This document shows, one piece after another, positions 51,028 to 60,508 of a stretch of DNA of 64,000 bases. Origin of the DNA: Pirellulaceae bacterium. GTDB taxonomy: Bacteria; Planctomycetota; Planctomycetia; Pirellulales; Pirellulaceae. The first letter of the stretch is position 1; the number at the start of each line of letters is the position of its first letter. The position numbers and the translations under genes were made by a program. Location of the stretch: positions 62,001 to 126,000 of the forward strand of contig BPJV01000007.1 in assembly GCA_026004795.1 (NCBI GenBank), given 5' to 3'. Under the pieces are notes generated by a model. The model made no database searches. It had not been told where the DNA came from and saw only the letters and a program-made list of their open reading frames with translations.

Positions 51028-52169
51028 CCGCCCCGACGCCATCTCCACGCCGCTCGTCCAGCGGAGATAGCGGCACGCAGGTTCTGCATCTGGAAAGGGA
51101 CCATCACGATAAGGCGTTGTCGACCGTTCTCAAGGGCTTCTTTCCTGAGGCTAGTTGGGGAGAGGTAAAACGTTGGATCGCGCGGCGATTGATTCAGGTA
51201 AATGGCAATCTCTGCCTGGATCCGGGCCGGAGAATGCGGGCGGGGGATGTGGTCAAGCGTTTGGCCCAGCCACTGCCCAAACCGGTTGATGCCGACGATA
51301 TTCGCGTCGTCCATATCGATCCTCACCTGATCATCGTGGAGAAACCGGCAGGGATCACCAGCGTGCGCCACGTGGCCGAGAAAGAGCTTCCTCCCCGACG
51401 CAAGCAATTGCAACCGACGTTGGATGAGTTGCTACCTCAGGTACTGGCGCGCGAGCTGCATCTACCGTGGCCGGCTGCCGGCGCCCATAACCGTGGCGGC
51501 AGGAAGCGGCCCGGAAAAGGGGGGCGGCATGGCAACCACAAGCAGGAAATAGTCTCACGTAAGCGTCTACCCCCGGCGCTGCGCGTCTACCCGGTGCATC
51601 GATTGGATCGCGATACCAGTGGCTTGATGGTTTTCGCGCGCACGTCACCATCGCAACAGCGGTTGATGGCCATGTTCCGTCGGCATGCAGTGCGGCGTGA
51701 GTATCTAGCCGTTTGCCATGGGTGTGTCGAACCGCAGACGATCGACACCACGTTGGTTCGCGATCGGGGCGACGGACTGCGAGGAACTTTGTTGCCGGGC
51801 ATGGTCGATCCACGTCCCGATTTGGCGCAGCGGGCGATCACCCATGTCATCGCCGCAGAGCCCATCGGCTCACCACCGGCATTCAGTTTGATCCGCTGCC
51901 AATTGGAGACCGGACGCACGCATCAAATTCGCATTCACCTCGCGGAGATTGGTCACCCGATTTGCGGTGAACCGTTGTATCGCCGGTTGCCCGACGGCAC
52001 CACGATTGCAGACACCAGCGGAGCTCCCCGCCAGGCTCTTCACGCCCACCGGATGGCCTTGCACCATCCGATGACCGGTGAGCGATTGGAATTCCACATG
52101 CCGATGCCACGCGATCTGGCGGCGTGGATGTTGCGGCTGCGTCGTCAGGAGGAGCAAGGGGAGTCGTGA
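51024..52169 (+). CDS. RluA-family pseudouridine synthase
   Basis: RNA uridine-to-pseudouridine isomerase. An S4-like N-terminal domain (KALSTVLKGFFPEASWGEVKR, then RLIQVNGNL) is followed by the RluA catalytic core: VVHIDPHLIIVEKPAGITSV, the catalytic Asp in VHRLDRDTSGLMVFA and the C-terminal TGRTHQIRIHLAEIGHPI. About 65 residues between the two motifs contain a low-complexity basic insert (NRGGRKRPGKGGRHGNH) not found in most RluA proteins. ATG 51024 overlaps the tpx stop by four bases (ATGA), and the stop overlaps the next gene by four bases (GTGA), so three genes are coupled. Whether the target is rRNA or tRNA cannot be told. Confidence 0.9.
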   Translation: MTAPTPSPRRSSSGDSGTQVLHLERDHHDKALSTVLKGFFPEASWGEVKRWIARRLIQVNGNLCLDPGRRMRAGDVVKRLAQPLPKPVDADDIRVVHIDPHLIIVEKPAGITSVRHVAEKELPPRRKQLQPTLDELLPQVLARELHLPWPAAGAHNRGGRKRPGKGGRHGNHKQEIVSRKRLPPALRVYPVHRLDRDTSGLMVFARTSPSQQRLMAMFRRHAVRREYLAVCHGCVEPQTIDTTLVRDRGDGLRGTLLPGMVDPRPDLAQRAITHVIAAEPIGSPPAFSLIRCQLETGRTHQIRIHLAEIGHPICGEPLYRRLPDGTTIADTSGAPRQALHAHRMALHHPMTGERLEFHMPMPRDLAAWMLRLRRQEEQGES

Positions 52170-52906
52170 AGCAGGGCGAGATCGCCGCCGCCGTAGTTGC
52201 TGCTGCGCGTGAGTTGTCTCACCGCGCAGAAGCAATCGATGCTACCCATGCCGTGCCCTGGGTGTACAACCCCTTGGATTACGCCTGGGAACCGCATCGA
52301 CAGTACCTCACCAAGTACGCGCGGCCGACCTGTCGAGTTCTTTTTCTGGGGATGAACCCTGGACCATGGGGGATGGCCCAAACCGGCGTACCGTTTGGAG
52401 AAGTCGAAGCGGTAAGCAATTGGTTGGGCATTCGCGGCGCGGTGCGACGACCTGCGCGCGAACATCCCAAGCGGCCGATCGAAGGGTTTGATTGCCCGCG
52501 CAGCGAGGTGTCAGGACGTCGACTGTGGGGACTATTCCGCCAACGCTTCGGCGAAGCCGATCGTTTTTTCCAACATCATTTTGTCGCCAATTATTGTCCC
52601 TTGGTGTTTATGGAGGCCAGCGGCCGGAATCTGACTCCAGACAAACTGCCGCTTCCCGTGCGACGCCGATTGGAAGAGATTTGCGATGCGCACCTTCAGC
52701 GCTTGGTGCAGATTCTTCGTCCCCGATGGCTGATAGGAATCGGGGCGTTTGCCGAGACCTGCGCGCGTCGCGCTTGCCGCGACGTGCCGGGAGAGGCGGT
52801 CAAGATCGGCCGCATCCTCCATCCCAGCCCCGCGTCGCCAGCGGCCAATCGCGATTGGTCGGGCACCGTCGAGCGGCAGATGGAGGAATTAGGGATCTGG
52901 TCGTGA
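52166..52906 (+). CDS. SMUG1-type uracil-DNA glycosylase
   Basis: The motif LGMNPGPWGMAQTGVPFGEV is the SMUG1 signature, and the later motif HPSPASPAAN is its active-site loop with the catalytic His. The proteins remove uracil and 5-hydroxymethyluracil from DNA. Bacterial SMUG1-like proteins are known in planctomycetes and a few other groups. The GTG at 52166 overlaps the RluA stop (GTGA) and has AGGAGGAGC with a purine-rich stretch upstream; the open frame begins earlier at 52124 without support. It gives 246 residues. The gene forms the last of three coupled genes with tpx and the RluA-type synthase. Confidence 0.92.
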   Translation: MKQGEIAAAVVAAARELSHRAEAIDATHAVPWVYNPLDYAWEPHRQYLTKYARPTCRVLFLGMNPGPWGMAQTGVPFGEVEAVSNWLGIRGAVRRPAREHPKRPIEGFDCPRSEVSGRRLWGLFRQRFGEADRFFQHHFVANYCPLVFMEASGRNLTPDKLPLPVRRRLEEICDAHLQRLVQILRPRWLIGIGAFAETCARRACRDVPGEAVKIGRILHPSPASPAANRDWSGTVERQMEELGIWS

Positions 52907-53101
52907 GCTCTGTCGCCATCACCTTCTTTGGGCTCGACGACGCCCCGTGCCCTGCTGGAGTATGCCTCCACGGCAATCGCGAAGCAACCTTGCCAACCTC
53001 TCCTCACGTGGATCGCCTCCGATCGCCAGCCGTTGACGGCCCTGCGCATCTCTGAGGGCAGGCTCATGCTGCAGCTCGCCGAGCGGTCCATCCTTTGCCC
53101 A

Positions 53102-54553
53102 TCAGGCAATCAGCTCTGGCACGACTCTCGCCGGCAGGACACCGGTCAATCGTTGGTCGAGTCCCTGGTACTTGACCGTCAGTCGCTCATGGTCAAACCC
53201 GAGTAGGTGCAGCACGGTAGCGTGGAAGTCACGGATGTGCAGCGGATCACGCACGATGTTGTACGAGAAGTCGTCGGTCTCTCCGTAGATGACTCCACCC
53301 TTGGCCCCGCCACCAGCCATCCACATCGTAAAGCAACGTGGGTGATGATCTCGTCCATAGTTCGTCCTGGATAGTTGGCCTTGGGAATAGATTGTGCGGC
53401 CAAACTCGCCTCCCCAGATGACCAAGGTTTCGTCCAGCATGCCGCGTTGTTTCAAATCCTCCAGCAGCCCGTAGCAGGCGCGATCGACGTCCCGACACTG
53501 GGAAGGTAACCGACCGGCCAAGTTCGCGTGGTGGTCCCAATTGTTGTGATACACCTGGATGAAGCGGACTCCACGCTCGGCCAGGCGGCGGGCCATCAGT
53601 GCCGTGTTGGCAAACGTGCCAGGCTTGCGTGCCTCTTCTCCGTACAGATGGAAGGTGTACTCCGATTCACTACTCAGGTCGGTCAACTCGGGAACACTGG
53701 CCTGCATGCGGAAGGCCATCTCATACTGATGGATCCTTGTTTGGGTCTCCGGATCATGCAACCGCTGGAGCTGCAATTCGTTCAGCCGACGAATACCTCG
53801 AATACTCTGCAGGCGGATCTCATCAGGGACCCCTGGGGGATTATTGATATACAAGATCGGGTCCCCTTTACTGCGGAAGGAGACGCCGGAGTAAATGCCC
53901 GGCAAATACCCCGAACTCCATAGTCGGGCGGAGATCGCTTGTTCTTGTTCGCGGTTGGTCGGCACGGCCACCAGGACGACGAATGCGGGCAAATTCTCGT
54001 TGTCGGATCCCAGACCGTAGGCGGCCCATGCTCCCAGGCAGGGGCGACCGGTCACCTGATTGCCCGTCTGCATGGCGGTGATCGCTGGCTCATGATTGAT
54101 CGCTTCGGTGTGCAACGATCGCATCCAACAGATCTCATCAGCCTTCTTGGCCAGGTTGGGCAACAACTCGGTATTCATCCACAATCCACATTCGCCGGCC
54201 GGGGTGAATTTGAATTTCGATGGAGCGATGGGGAACCGAGCCTGTCCGCTAGTCATCGTGGTCAAACGCTGCCCCATCCGCACCGAGTCGGGCAAGTCTT
54301 TGTCATACCACTTGTGCATCACCGGTTTGTAATCGAACAGATCCATCTGCGATGGACCACCTACCATGTGCAAGTAGATCACGCGTTTGGCACGTGGGGT
54401 GAAATGAGGCCCGACAGGACGGTGGGCGTCGGCGGCCCGCGCTGCGGAGCGTTGCATCAACGACGCCAGCGCGGCGGCTCCCAGCACGTTGCGTCCTGTC
54501 GTAAAGAACTCTCGCCGCGTCAACAGGTCGAGCGTTTCGCGATTCCAACTCAT
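53102..54553 (-). CDS. DUF1501 protein with Tat signal peptide
   Basis: A twin-arginine signal (LTRREFFTTGRNVLGAAALA) starts the protein; ATG 54553 was chosen because the frame upstream (to 54619) is not signal-like. DUF1501 proteins are sulfatase-like, alkaline-phosphatase-fold proteins of planctomycetes and occur downstream of DUF1549/DUF1553 genes, as here (46-bp gap). Segments include KRVIYLHMVGGPSQMDLFDYKP, RGVRFIQVYHNNWDHHANLAGR and LGFDHERLTVKYQGLDQRLTG. Their function is unknown; a role in polysaccharide or sulfated glycan handling is often guessed. The protein has 483 residues and ends at 53102. Confidence 0.88.
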   Translation of the reverse strand: MSWNRETLDLLTRREFFTTGRNVLGAAALASLMQRSAARAADAHRPVGPHFTPRAKRVIYLHMVGGPSQMDLFDYKPVMHKWYDKDLPDSVRMGQRLTTMTSGQARFPIAPSKFKFTPAGECGLWMNTELLPNLAKKADEICWMRSLHTEAINHEPAITAMQTGNQVTGRPCLGAWAAYGLGSDNENLPAFVVLVAVPTNREQEQAISARLWSSGYLPGIYSGVSFRSKGDPILYINNPPGVPDEIRLQSIRGIRRLNELQLQRLHDPETQTRIHQYEMAFRMQASVPELTDLSSESEYTFHLYGEEARKPGTFANTALMARRLAERGVRFIQVYHNNWDHHANLAGRLPSQCRDVDRACYGLLEDLKQRGMLDETLVIWGGEFGRTIYSQGQLSRTNYGRDHHPRCFTMWMAGGGAKGGVIYGETDDFSYNIVRDPLHIRDFHATVLHLLGFDHERLTVKYQGLDQRLTGVLPARVVPELIA

Positions 54554-54599
54554 GGCCACACCTTCTGTTTGCTTGCTACCGACTCGCCAAATCCACCCA

Positions 54600-57500
54600 T
54601 CATTTGTTAAGCACTTCATCCAGGTTGAGCACCTGATTGCAAACCATCGTCCAGGCCGCCAGATTGATCGTGTCTAAGTGCTCGTCGCGCGGCGACTCGC
54701 CGACCGCCACTAGTGCGGCAGCCGCCTCCGGATGGGCCGCATAGTATCGCTGAAACCTCTGGGCAGATTCCAAGACTACCGCCAGTTCCGCATCGGTCCA
54801 CGGGCGCAGCAACGCGCGTTGGGCGATCCGGTCGGCGATGGCTTCCGGAGCCGAGCACTCCTGCAGGGCGACCTCAGCCAACTTCCGTGCCGCTTCGACG
54901 AATTGCGGATCGTTGAGCGTTACCAAAGCTTGCAGCGGCGTGTTGGTGCGCTCGCGGCGAACCGTGCATACCTCGCGGCTGGGGGCATTGAACGCTTCCA
55001 TGTTCGGTGGCGGGGCCATCCGTTTCCAGAACGTATACACACTGCGACGGTACAGGTTTTCCCCATGGTCCTGAACATAGTTCCGGGTATTGCCTCCCGG
55101 CAACCCGACGACGTCCCAGATGTTCTCCGGTTGGTACGGTTTGACGCTTGGTCCGTACAGGCGGGACGACAACAACTCCACTGACGGCCAGCGCATAATC
55201 GCGAATCATTTCGGCATCCATCCGGAAACGGGGCCCGCGGCTGAGCAACTCATTGTGCGGATCGAGCTCCAGCTTGCGCGGTGTGGCGATAGCCGCTTGC
55301 CGATAGGTCGCACTCATCAGCATGAGCTTGAACAGTCGCTTGACATCCCATCCGTGCTCGCGGAAGTCTACCGCCAGCCAGTCGAGCAACTCTTGGTTGG
55401 AAGGCAATGCCCCCATCACGCCGAAATCCTCGGGCGTGGCCACGATGCCTAGACCGAAAACCTCTTGCCAAAAGCGATTGACCGTCACGCGAGCAGTCAA
55501 CGGATTGGCCGGATCGACCAGCCAATAGGCCAGGCCGAGGCGATTGGCCGGCACTCCTTCCGGAAGAGGATGCAGTGCGGCTGGCGTCGCCGCATGCACC
55601 AACTCGCCAGGCTGATCGTATTGGCCGCGGATCAAGATATGGGCCACCGGTTCGGAATTGGGCTTCTCTTGTTGGATGTGCGTGATGGGACTGCGGGCGC
55701 GGATGGCTTCCTGCTCAGCCTCCAGTTCCTGTACACGCCGAGCCAGGGTGGGATACGATGGGTGATGATGGTGCAGATAATACTCGAACAGCTGTTGACG
55801 CTGTTCTTCCGTCCGCTCCGCTTCGGGAATGGCTAACGCCGCCTGCAACGGAACCGCCATGGCAATCGAGGCAACCTCGGACTCACTCAACTGCCGCCCA
55901 TAGATCCGCACATCGCGAATTCGTGAACCAGAGACCACTGCTCCGTGACTCCGTTGGCCAATCCTGGTGGGGGTGGCGGTGCGGATCGATGCGTCTTTTT
56001 TTAATGTATCGGTGTCGGTCCGCAGTTCTTCAGGCTGGCCATCGACATAGATCTTGATCCCTCCCGGCTGGCCCGAACCGTCGTAGGTGACGAAGACATG
56101 TTGCCACTTGCCCGCTTGGACGGTGGCCTTCTTGGTGGAGACTTTCAGGGCATTATCGGACCACCGATCGATAAGATGTACCGAGTATCGGTCCCCGTTT
56201 TGCCACAGGTCCCAACCGCGATGGTTGTTCTTCTCATCCATGCGGGCGATGATCCCTCCCGAGGTGCGTTTGTCTGGGGGACGGTACCAGGCGCCGTAGC
56301 TAAACGACTCGTCCTGTTCGAAATCTCCGACGTCACCCAGTTGCACCGTCTTGCCCGCGTCGATGACCACTGCCGTGCCGAACAGGTCATCGGGCGCCCA
56401 GTGGAGATTTCCGGTGGCCGTCGGCGAGGAGGAACCGATAGCTCGATCGGCGACTTGATCCCCTGCTCCCTCGTTCAACGGCAGGTGCGCCTGCAACTGA
56501 TCGCGGGGAATCGCTTCTTCCAATTGCTGCGGGGTGAACGTGGTGAGCCACTGTTGATACTCGGGCTCGGCCGTGCGGCGGCATTGGTCACGCGCTTGCT
56601 GGGCCGCAGCAATTTCCCCTGGCAAAGCTTTCCACCGGGGCCGATCCTCTTCATAGGGCACAACCAAAATCGGGCCCAACCCGTCTTTCACATTGCCATC
56701 TTTGGGGCCTTGCGTCGTGTTGCGAAAGAAGGCGGCCAACGAGTAATAATCCCGCATGGTGAACGGGTCGAATTTATGATCGTGGCACTGCGCGCAGTTG
56801 GTAGTCATGCCGAGAAATACCCAGCCAAATGTCTGCACGCGATCGGCCGCATAGTTGGCCAGGTTCTCCTCGTCGATCGTGCCTCCTTCATTGGTGGTGA
56901 TATTGCACCGCTGGAACCCAGTGGCAATCAATTGATCATCCGTTGGATCGGGGAGCATGTCCCCGGCAATCTGCTCCACGATGAACTGATCAAATGGTTG
57001 GTTGCGATTGAAGGCCCGAATAACCCAATCGCGGTAGGGCCACATCTCTCGGTAGTTGTCGAAATGAAGGCCGTGGGTGTCGCCGTAACGAGCGGCATCA
57101 AGCCAATAACGGGCGCGGTGTTCGCCCCAGCCTGGATCCATCATCAAGCGATCGATCCATTCCGATAACGCTTCGTCCCCTCGTTGGGAATATTCTGTAA
57201 CGAAACGCCGGACGTCTTCATAGCGAGGTGGCAAGCCGGTGATGTCTAAATGCAGCCGCCGCAGGAGGGTCGCCGGATCGGCTTCTGGTGCCGGTTCCAA
57301 GCCACGGGCTTCCAGTTGGTGCAAAACGAAGTGATCGATGGGCGTTTTCACCCACTCGGGGTGCGACACCTGCGGCAAGGAAGGCTTCTGTGGAGCAAGC
57401 AACGACCAATGCTTTTCGTACTCCGCCCCCTCAGCAATCCAACGTCGTAGTGTCTCCTTCTCTTCCTCCGACAGCGTCTTTTTCGTCTCCGTCGGAGGCA

Positions 57501-57795
57501 TGACCAGATCAGGATCGTCGGCAAGAATCCGTGCCATCATCTCACTGGACTCTGGATCCCCCGGTACGATGGCCCCCATGTCCATGGCGGCCGCACGGTC
57601 ATCCAATCGTAAATCGGCTTGTCTGGCGGCACTGTCCACACCATGGCAGGCAAAACAATACTCTGCCAAAATCGGCCTTATGTCCCGATTGTACTGGAGA
57701 GGGGACTCTCCCTTGGCAAGCCGTCCAGCCGCAAGCAACACAAGAACCAAACAACTGGTGCGCAACACGGCACTGGCCGCAACGGTACGGATCAT
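54600..57795 (-). pseudogene. DUF1549/LamG/DUF1553 (PSD1-type) protein gene, disrupted by a one-base frameshift
   Basis: A PSD1-type gene with all its usual parts in order. A signal peptide is followed by the planctomycete cytochrome motif CFACHG (residue ~47). DUF1549 has CAQCHDHKFDP. A LamG/ConA-like insert follows (AGKWQHVFVTYDGSGQPGGI, IYVDGQ). DUF1553 begins [22 protein letters not shown]. The reading frame from ATG 57795 goes out of register near 55176, where one extra C on the plus strand turns ...VSG-LLSSRLYGPSVKP into VSGVVVVPPVRTK. The correct continuation runs in the other frame (LLSSRLYGPSVKPYQPENIWDV) to a stop at 54600, as a complete DUF1553 C terminus. An assembly error, a real mutation and a programmed shift are all possible. 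Start ATG 57795 is preferred to TTG 57816. Confidence 0.85.
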
Positions 57796-58007
57796 AAGAG
57801 TCAGGCCCAAGCTCAAGGAACAGGCAGGAATACGGTAGGCAATAGGTGAGGTAGGTCGTGCACTTTAGACGCCTCAATTATACCGCAAACCCAGCTCCCC
57901 GTCACGTCTGAACGCTGGGATAGATGAAGGAGCCTTTATCCATCGTTGGCGACGAACGGTAGCAGTTTGAGCGCCGTTGAGAGAGCGTGCACGACGCCCG
58001 ACGATGG

Positions 58008-58985
58008 TTACTTGGCTAGCTTTCCTTCCGCGCTGGCGGCGGCAAGGCAATCTTGCAGAATCTGGTCGAGCGTGTATTGGGGTTGCCAGCCGATCAAACG
58101 CTGTGCCTTGGCGATCGAGGGAATTCGCCGTTGCATATCTTCGAATCCGTCCCCGAACACTGATTCGTAGGGAAGGAACTTGATGACCGATTGGCTGCCA
58201 GTCAGGGAGATGATTCGCTCGGCCAGCTCCCGGATGCGAATCTCTTCGGTTGATCCCAGGTTGACCACCTGGCCGTAAGCCGCCTCACAGTGCATCAGAT
58301 CGATAAGGCCCCGCACGATATCGGCGACGTGGCAGAAGCATCGCGACTGAGAGCCGTCGCCAAACACCTCTAGCGGGTCGCCTGCCAAAGCGCGCTGGAG
58401 GAAGCGAGGGATTACCATGCCGTATTGACCGGTCTGGCGGGGGCCGACGGTGTTGAACAGGCGAGTCACCACCACCGGCAGGTTGCAAGACTTCCAATAG
58501 GCCATGGCCATGAACTCATCGAGCGCCTTGGCGCAGGCGTAAGCCCATCGATGTTTGGTGGTCGGGCCTTCCAAACGGTCGCCATCTTCATCAAACGGAA
58601 CCGACGTCGACTTTCCATACACCTCCGAGGTGCTCGTCAACAGTACCGGCTTGCGGTACCGATTGGCTTGGGCCAGCACGATTTGCGTCCCCGAAACGAT
58701 GGTGTCGATCGTTTCCACCGGCCGTTCCATGATCAACTTGACCCCCACGGCACTGGCCAGGTGAAACACTCGATCGACACGTTTGACCGTTTCATGGACC
58801 AGTTCCGTGTCGGTGACGCTGCCGATCAGCAGGTGAACGCGCGGGTCCTGCTCCAAGTGCTGGACGTTGGCGATGCGACCGGTGGATAGGTCGTCGATGA
58901 TGGTGATGTCGTGCCCGGCCGCTAAGAGCGTCTCGGCCAAATGGGAGCCGATAAAGCCGCAACCGCCAGTGATGAGATAGTGCAT
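58008..58985 (-). CDS. NAD-dependent nucleoside-diphosphate-sugar epimerase/decarboxylase (extended SDR)
   Basis: The Rossmann motif GGCGFIGSH follows the ATG at 58985 (MHYLITGGCGFIGSHLAETLL); the upstream frame extension (to 59042) has no counterpart in the family. The catalytic set is Ser/Thr in TSTSEVYG and Tyr/Lys in YACAKALDE. RLFNTVGPRQTGQYGMVIPRFL and LEVFGDGSQSRCFCHVADIVRG resemble UDP-glucuronate decarboxylases and UDP-glucose 4-epimerases; the exact reaction cannot be decided. The length is 325 residues. The gene starts 13 bp after the stop of the aromatic aminotransferase, in the same operon. Confidence 0.88.
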   Translation of the reverse strand: MHYLITGGCGFIGSHLAETLLAAGHDITIIDDLSTGRIANVQHLEQDPRVHLLIGSVTDTELVHETVKRVDRVFHLASAVGVKLIMERPVETIDTIVSGTQIVLAQANRYRKPVLLTSTSEVYGKSTSVPFDEDGDRLEGPTTKHRWAYACAKALDEFMAMAYWKSCNLPVVVTRLFNTVGPRQTGQYGMVIPRFLQRALAGDPLEVFGDGSQSRCFCHVADIVRGLIDLMHCEAAYGQVVNLGSTEEIRIRELAERIISLTGSQSVIKFLPYESVFGDGFEDMQRRIPSIAKAQRLIGWQPQYTLDQILQDCLAAASAEGKLAK

Positions 58986-58998
58986 GGTGGTGTTCGGG

Positions 58999-60189
58999 TT
59001 AGACTTGCAATGCTTCGCAGATCGAGCGCGCCACGTAGTCAACGTTCCGCGAGTTGATTCCCGCTACGTTGATCCGACCGCTACCGACGATGTATACGCC
59101 TTTTTCCTTGCGCAACCAGTCGACCTGCAAGGGCGACAAACCGCTGAAAGAAAACATTCCCTTCTGGTGCAACAGGAAGCGGAAATCCTTGGCAGCACCA
59201 TGTGCCTGCAAACGTTCCACCAATTGGTGGCGGACGGAGTTGATGCGGTCGCGCATGACGGCCAATTCGGCTTCCCATTGCTGGCGCAACTGGTTGTCGC
59301 CGAGCACTTCGGCCACGATCGCCCCGCCATGTCGCGGGGGGTTGGAATAGTTGGGGCGCACGACACGCTTCACGTTGCTGCTCACATTCTCCGTGGTAAC
59401 GTGGTTGGAGGTCAGGATCAATAGCGCCGCCACCCGTTCGCTGTACAACCCGAAATTCTTCGAATAGGAAGTACAGACAATCAGCTCCTCATGCCGCTGG
59501 AGCAGTTGCGACAGGCCTTGCCGATCCTCCTGCAAGCCATCGCCAAAACCAAGGTAGGCGAAATCGACCAGGGGGAGCATCCCCCGTTGGGACAACAACT
59601 CGGCGAGCTCAGCCCACTGATCGACCGTCAAATCGGCTCCCGTCGGATTATGACAACAGGCATGGAGGCAGACGGCATCACCAGCCCTTCCCTGCTGCTC
59701 CAAGGCCTCCATCATGGCGGAAAAATCGACGGCGGTCCTGTCCGGGGTTAGATAATTGTAGGTCTCAGTGCGTAGCCCGGCTGCCTGGAAGATCGACGGG
59801 TGGTTGGGCCACGTTGGCTGGCTGAGCCACACGCGAGAGGTGCAATGGGAGGAGGCGAGGAACTCCGCCGCCACTCGCAACGCCGCCGTACCTCCAGGAG
59901 TTTGAAAAGCGGCCACTCTACCGGTATCGAAATCGGAGCCCAGAACCAATGCCATCGATTCGGCAAGAAACGAAGGCAGGCCGGCAATCCCCAGATAGGT
60001 CTTGGTGGCTTCCTTCTCCAGCAATCGGGTCTCAGCCTTCTTGACTACCTCCAGCACGGGAGTTCGTCCCTGCTCATCACAATAGACCCCAATGGTCAGG
60101 TTGACCTTTTCCGGTCGATCATCTTTGTTGAAGGCTTCCGATAATCCGAGGATCGGATCGGGAGGAGCTGCGGACACCGACTCGAACAT
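58999..60189 (-). CDS. Aromatic-amino-acid / aspartate aminotransferase, class I
   Basis: Class I PLP aminotransferase of the aspartate/aromatic type. The ATG at 60189 gives MFESVSAAPPDPILGLSEAF, a typical TyrB/AspC N terminus; the open frame runs to 60378 but its extra residues are unconserved. The PLP lysine lies in CTSYSKNFGLYSERV; NPTGADLT and LPLVDFAYLGFGDG are the characteristic binding segments. The C terminus FSFSGLSPLQVDWLRKEKGVYIVGSGRINVAG is conserved. The protein has 396 residues. Substrate (tyrosine/phenylalanine or aspartate) is not decided by reading. The epimerase gene follows 13 bp downstream. Confidence 0.9.
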   Translation of the reverse strand: MFESVSAAPPDPILGLSEAFNKDDRPEKVNLTIGVYCDEQGRTPVLEVVKKAETRLLEKEATKTYLGIAGLPSFLAESMALVLGSDFDTGRVAAFQTPGGTAALRVAAEFLASSHCTSRVWLSQPTWPNHPSIFQAAGLRTETYNYLTPDRTAVDFSAMMEALEQQGRAGDAVCLHACCHNPTGADLTVDQWAELAELLSQRGMLPLVDFAYLGFGDGLQEDRQGLSQLLQRHEELIVCTSYSKNFGLYSERVAALLILTSNHVTTENVSSNVKRVVRPNYSNPPRHGGAIVAEVLGDNQLRQQWEAELAVMRDRINSVRHQLVERLQAHGAAKDFRFLLHQKGMFSFSGLSPLQVDWLRKEKGVYIVGSGRINVAGINSRNVDYVARSICEALQV

Positions 60190-60508
60190 TGCTGGCCTCG
60201 CCATAACTAAGGACGGGTGTTTTCCAAATAGCGCCATCTTGTGGGCAGGATGCTCCAATTCTGAACATCTTCGGCAGCAAGCGGAAGGGGAGCCGAGTTG
60301 CCATTGCCTCCCGTTTTTACCTTCATCCCATGCGGCGTTGAACCTTTCTTGGGCCTGAGTGATACTAGGTACTGTCAAAGTTTACCCGTGGACCTACCGT
60401 CTCCGGTCTGCTCGCCTGCAATCGCTGCCCTCAGTAGGGCGATCGGAAAGCACTTGGCGGACCGGTTCTTTTCTTTTTCGACAATCCTAGTTTTGGAATC
60501 GATCGACC
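60190..60508. other. Divergent gene-free stretch
   Basis: About 320 bases between the aminotransferase (minus) and the DUF1080 gene (plus). Frames extend into it from both sides but start codons inside the conserved proteins are better supported. No -10/-35 pair is convincing. No RNA gene recognised. Confidence 0.4.

Noticed and set aside
55176-55176. Programmed +1 frameshifting as the first explanation for the broken DUF1553 gene
   Set aside because: No known slippery or stop-codon context is visible; a simple base-count difference or sequencing error is the more economical reading.
56098-57168. 356-residue open frame opposite the DUF1549 gene
   Set aside because: Opposite strand of conserved DUF1549/LamG sequence; no ribosome-binding site and no motif.
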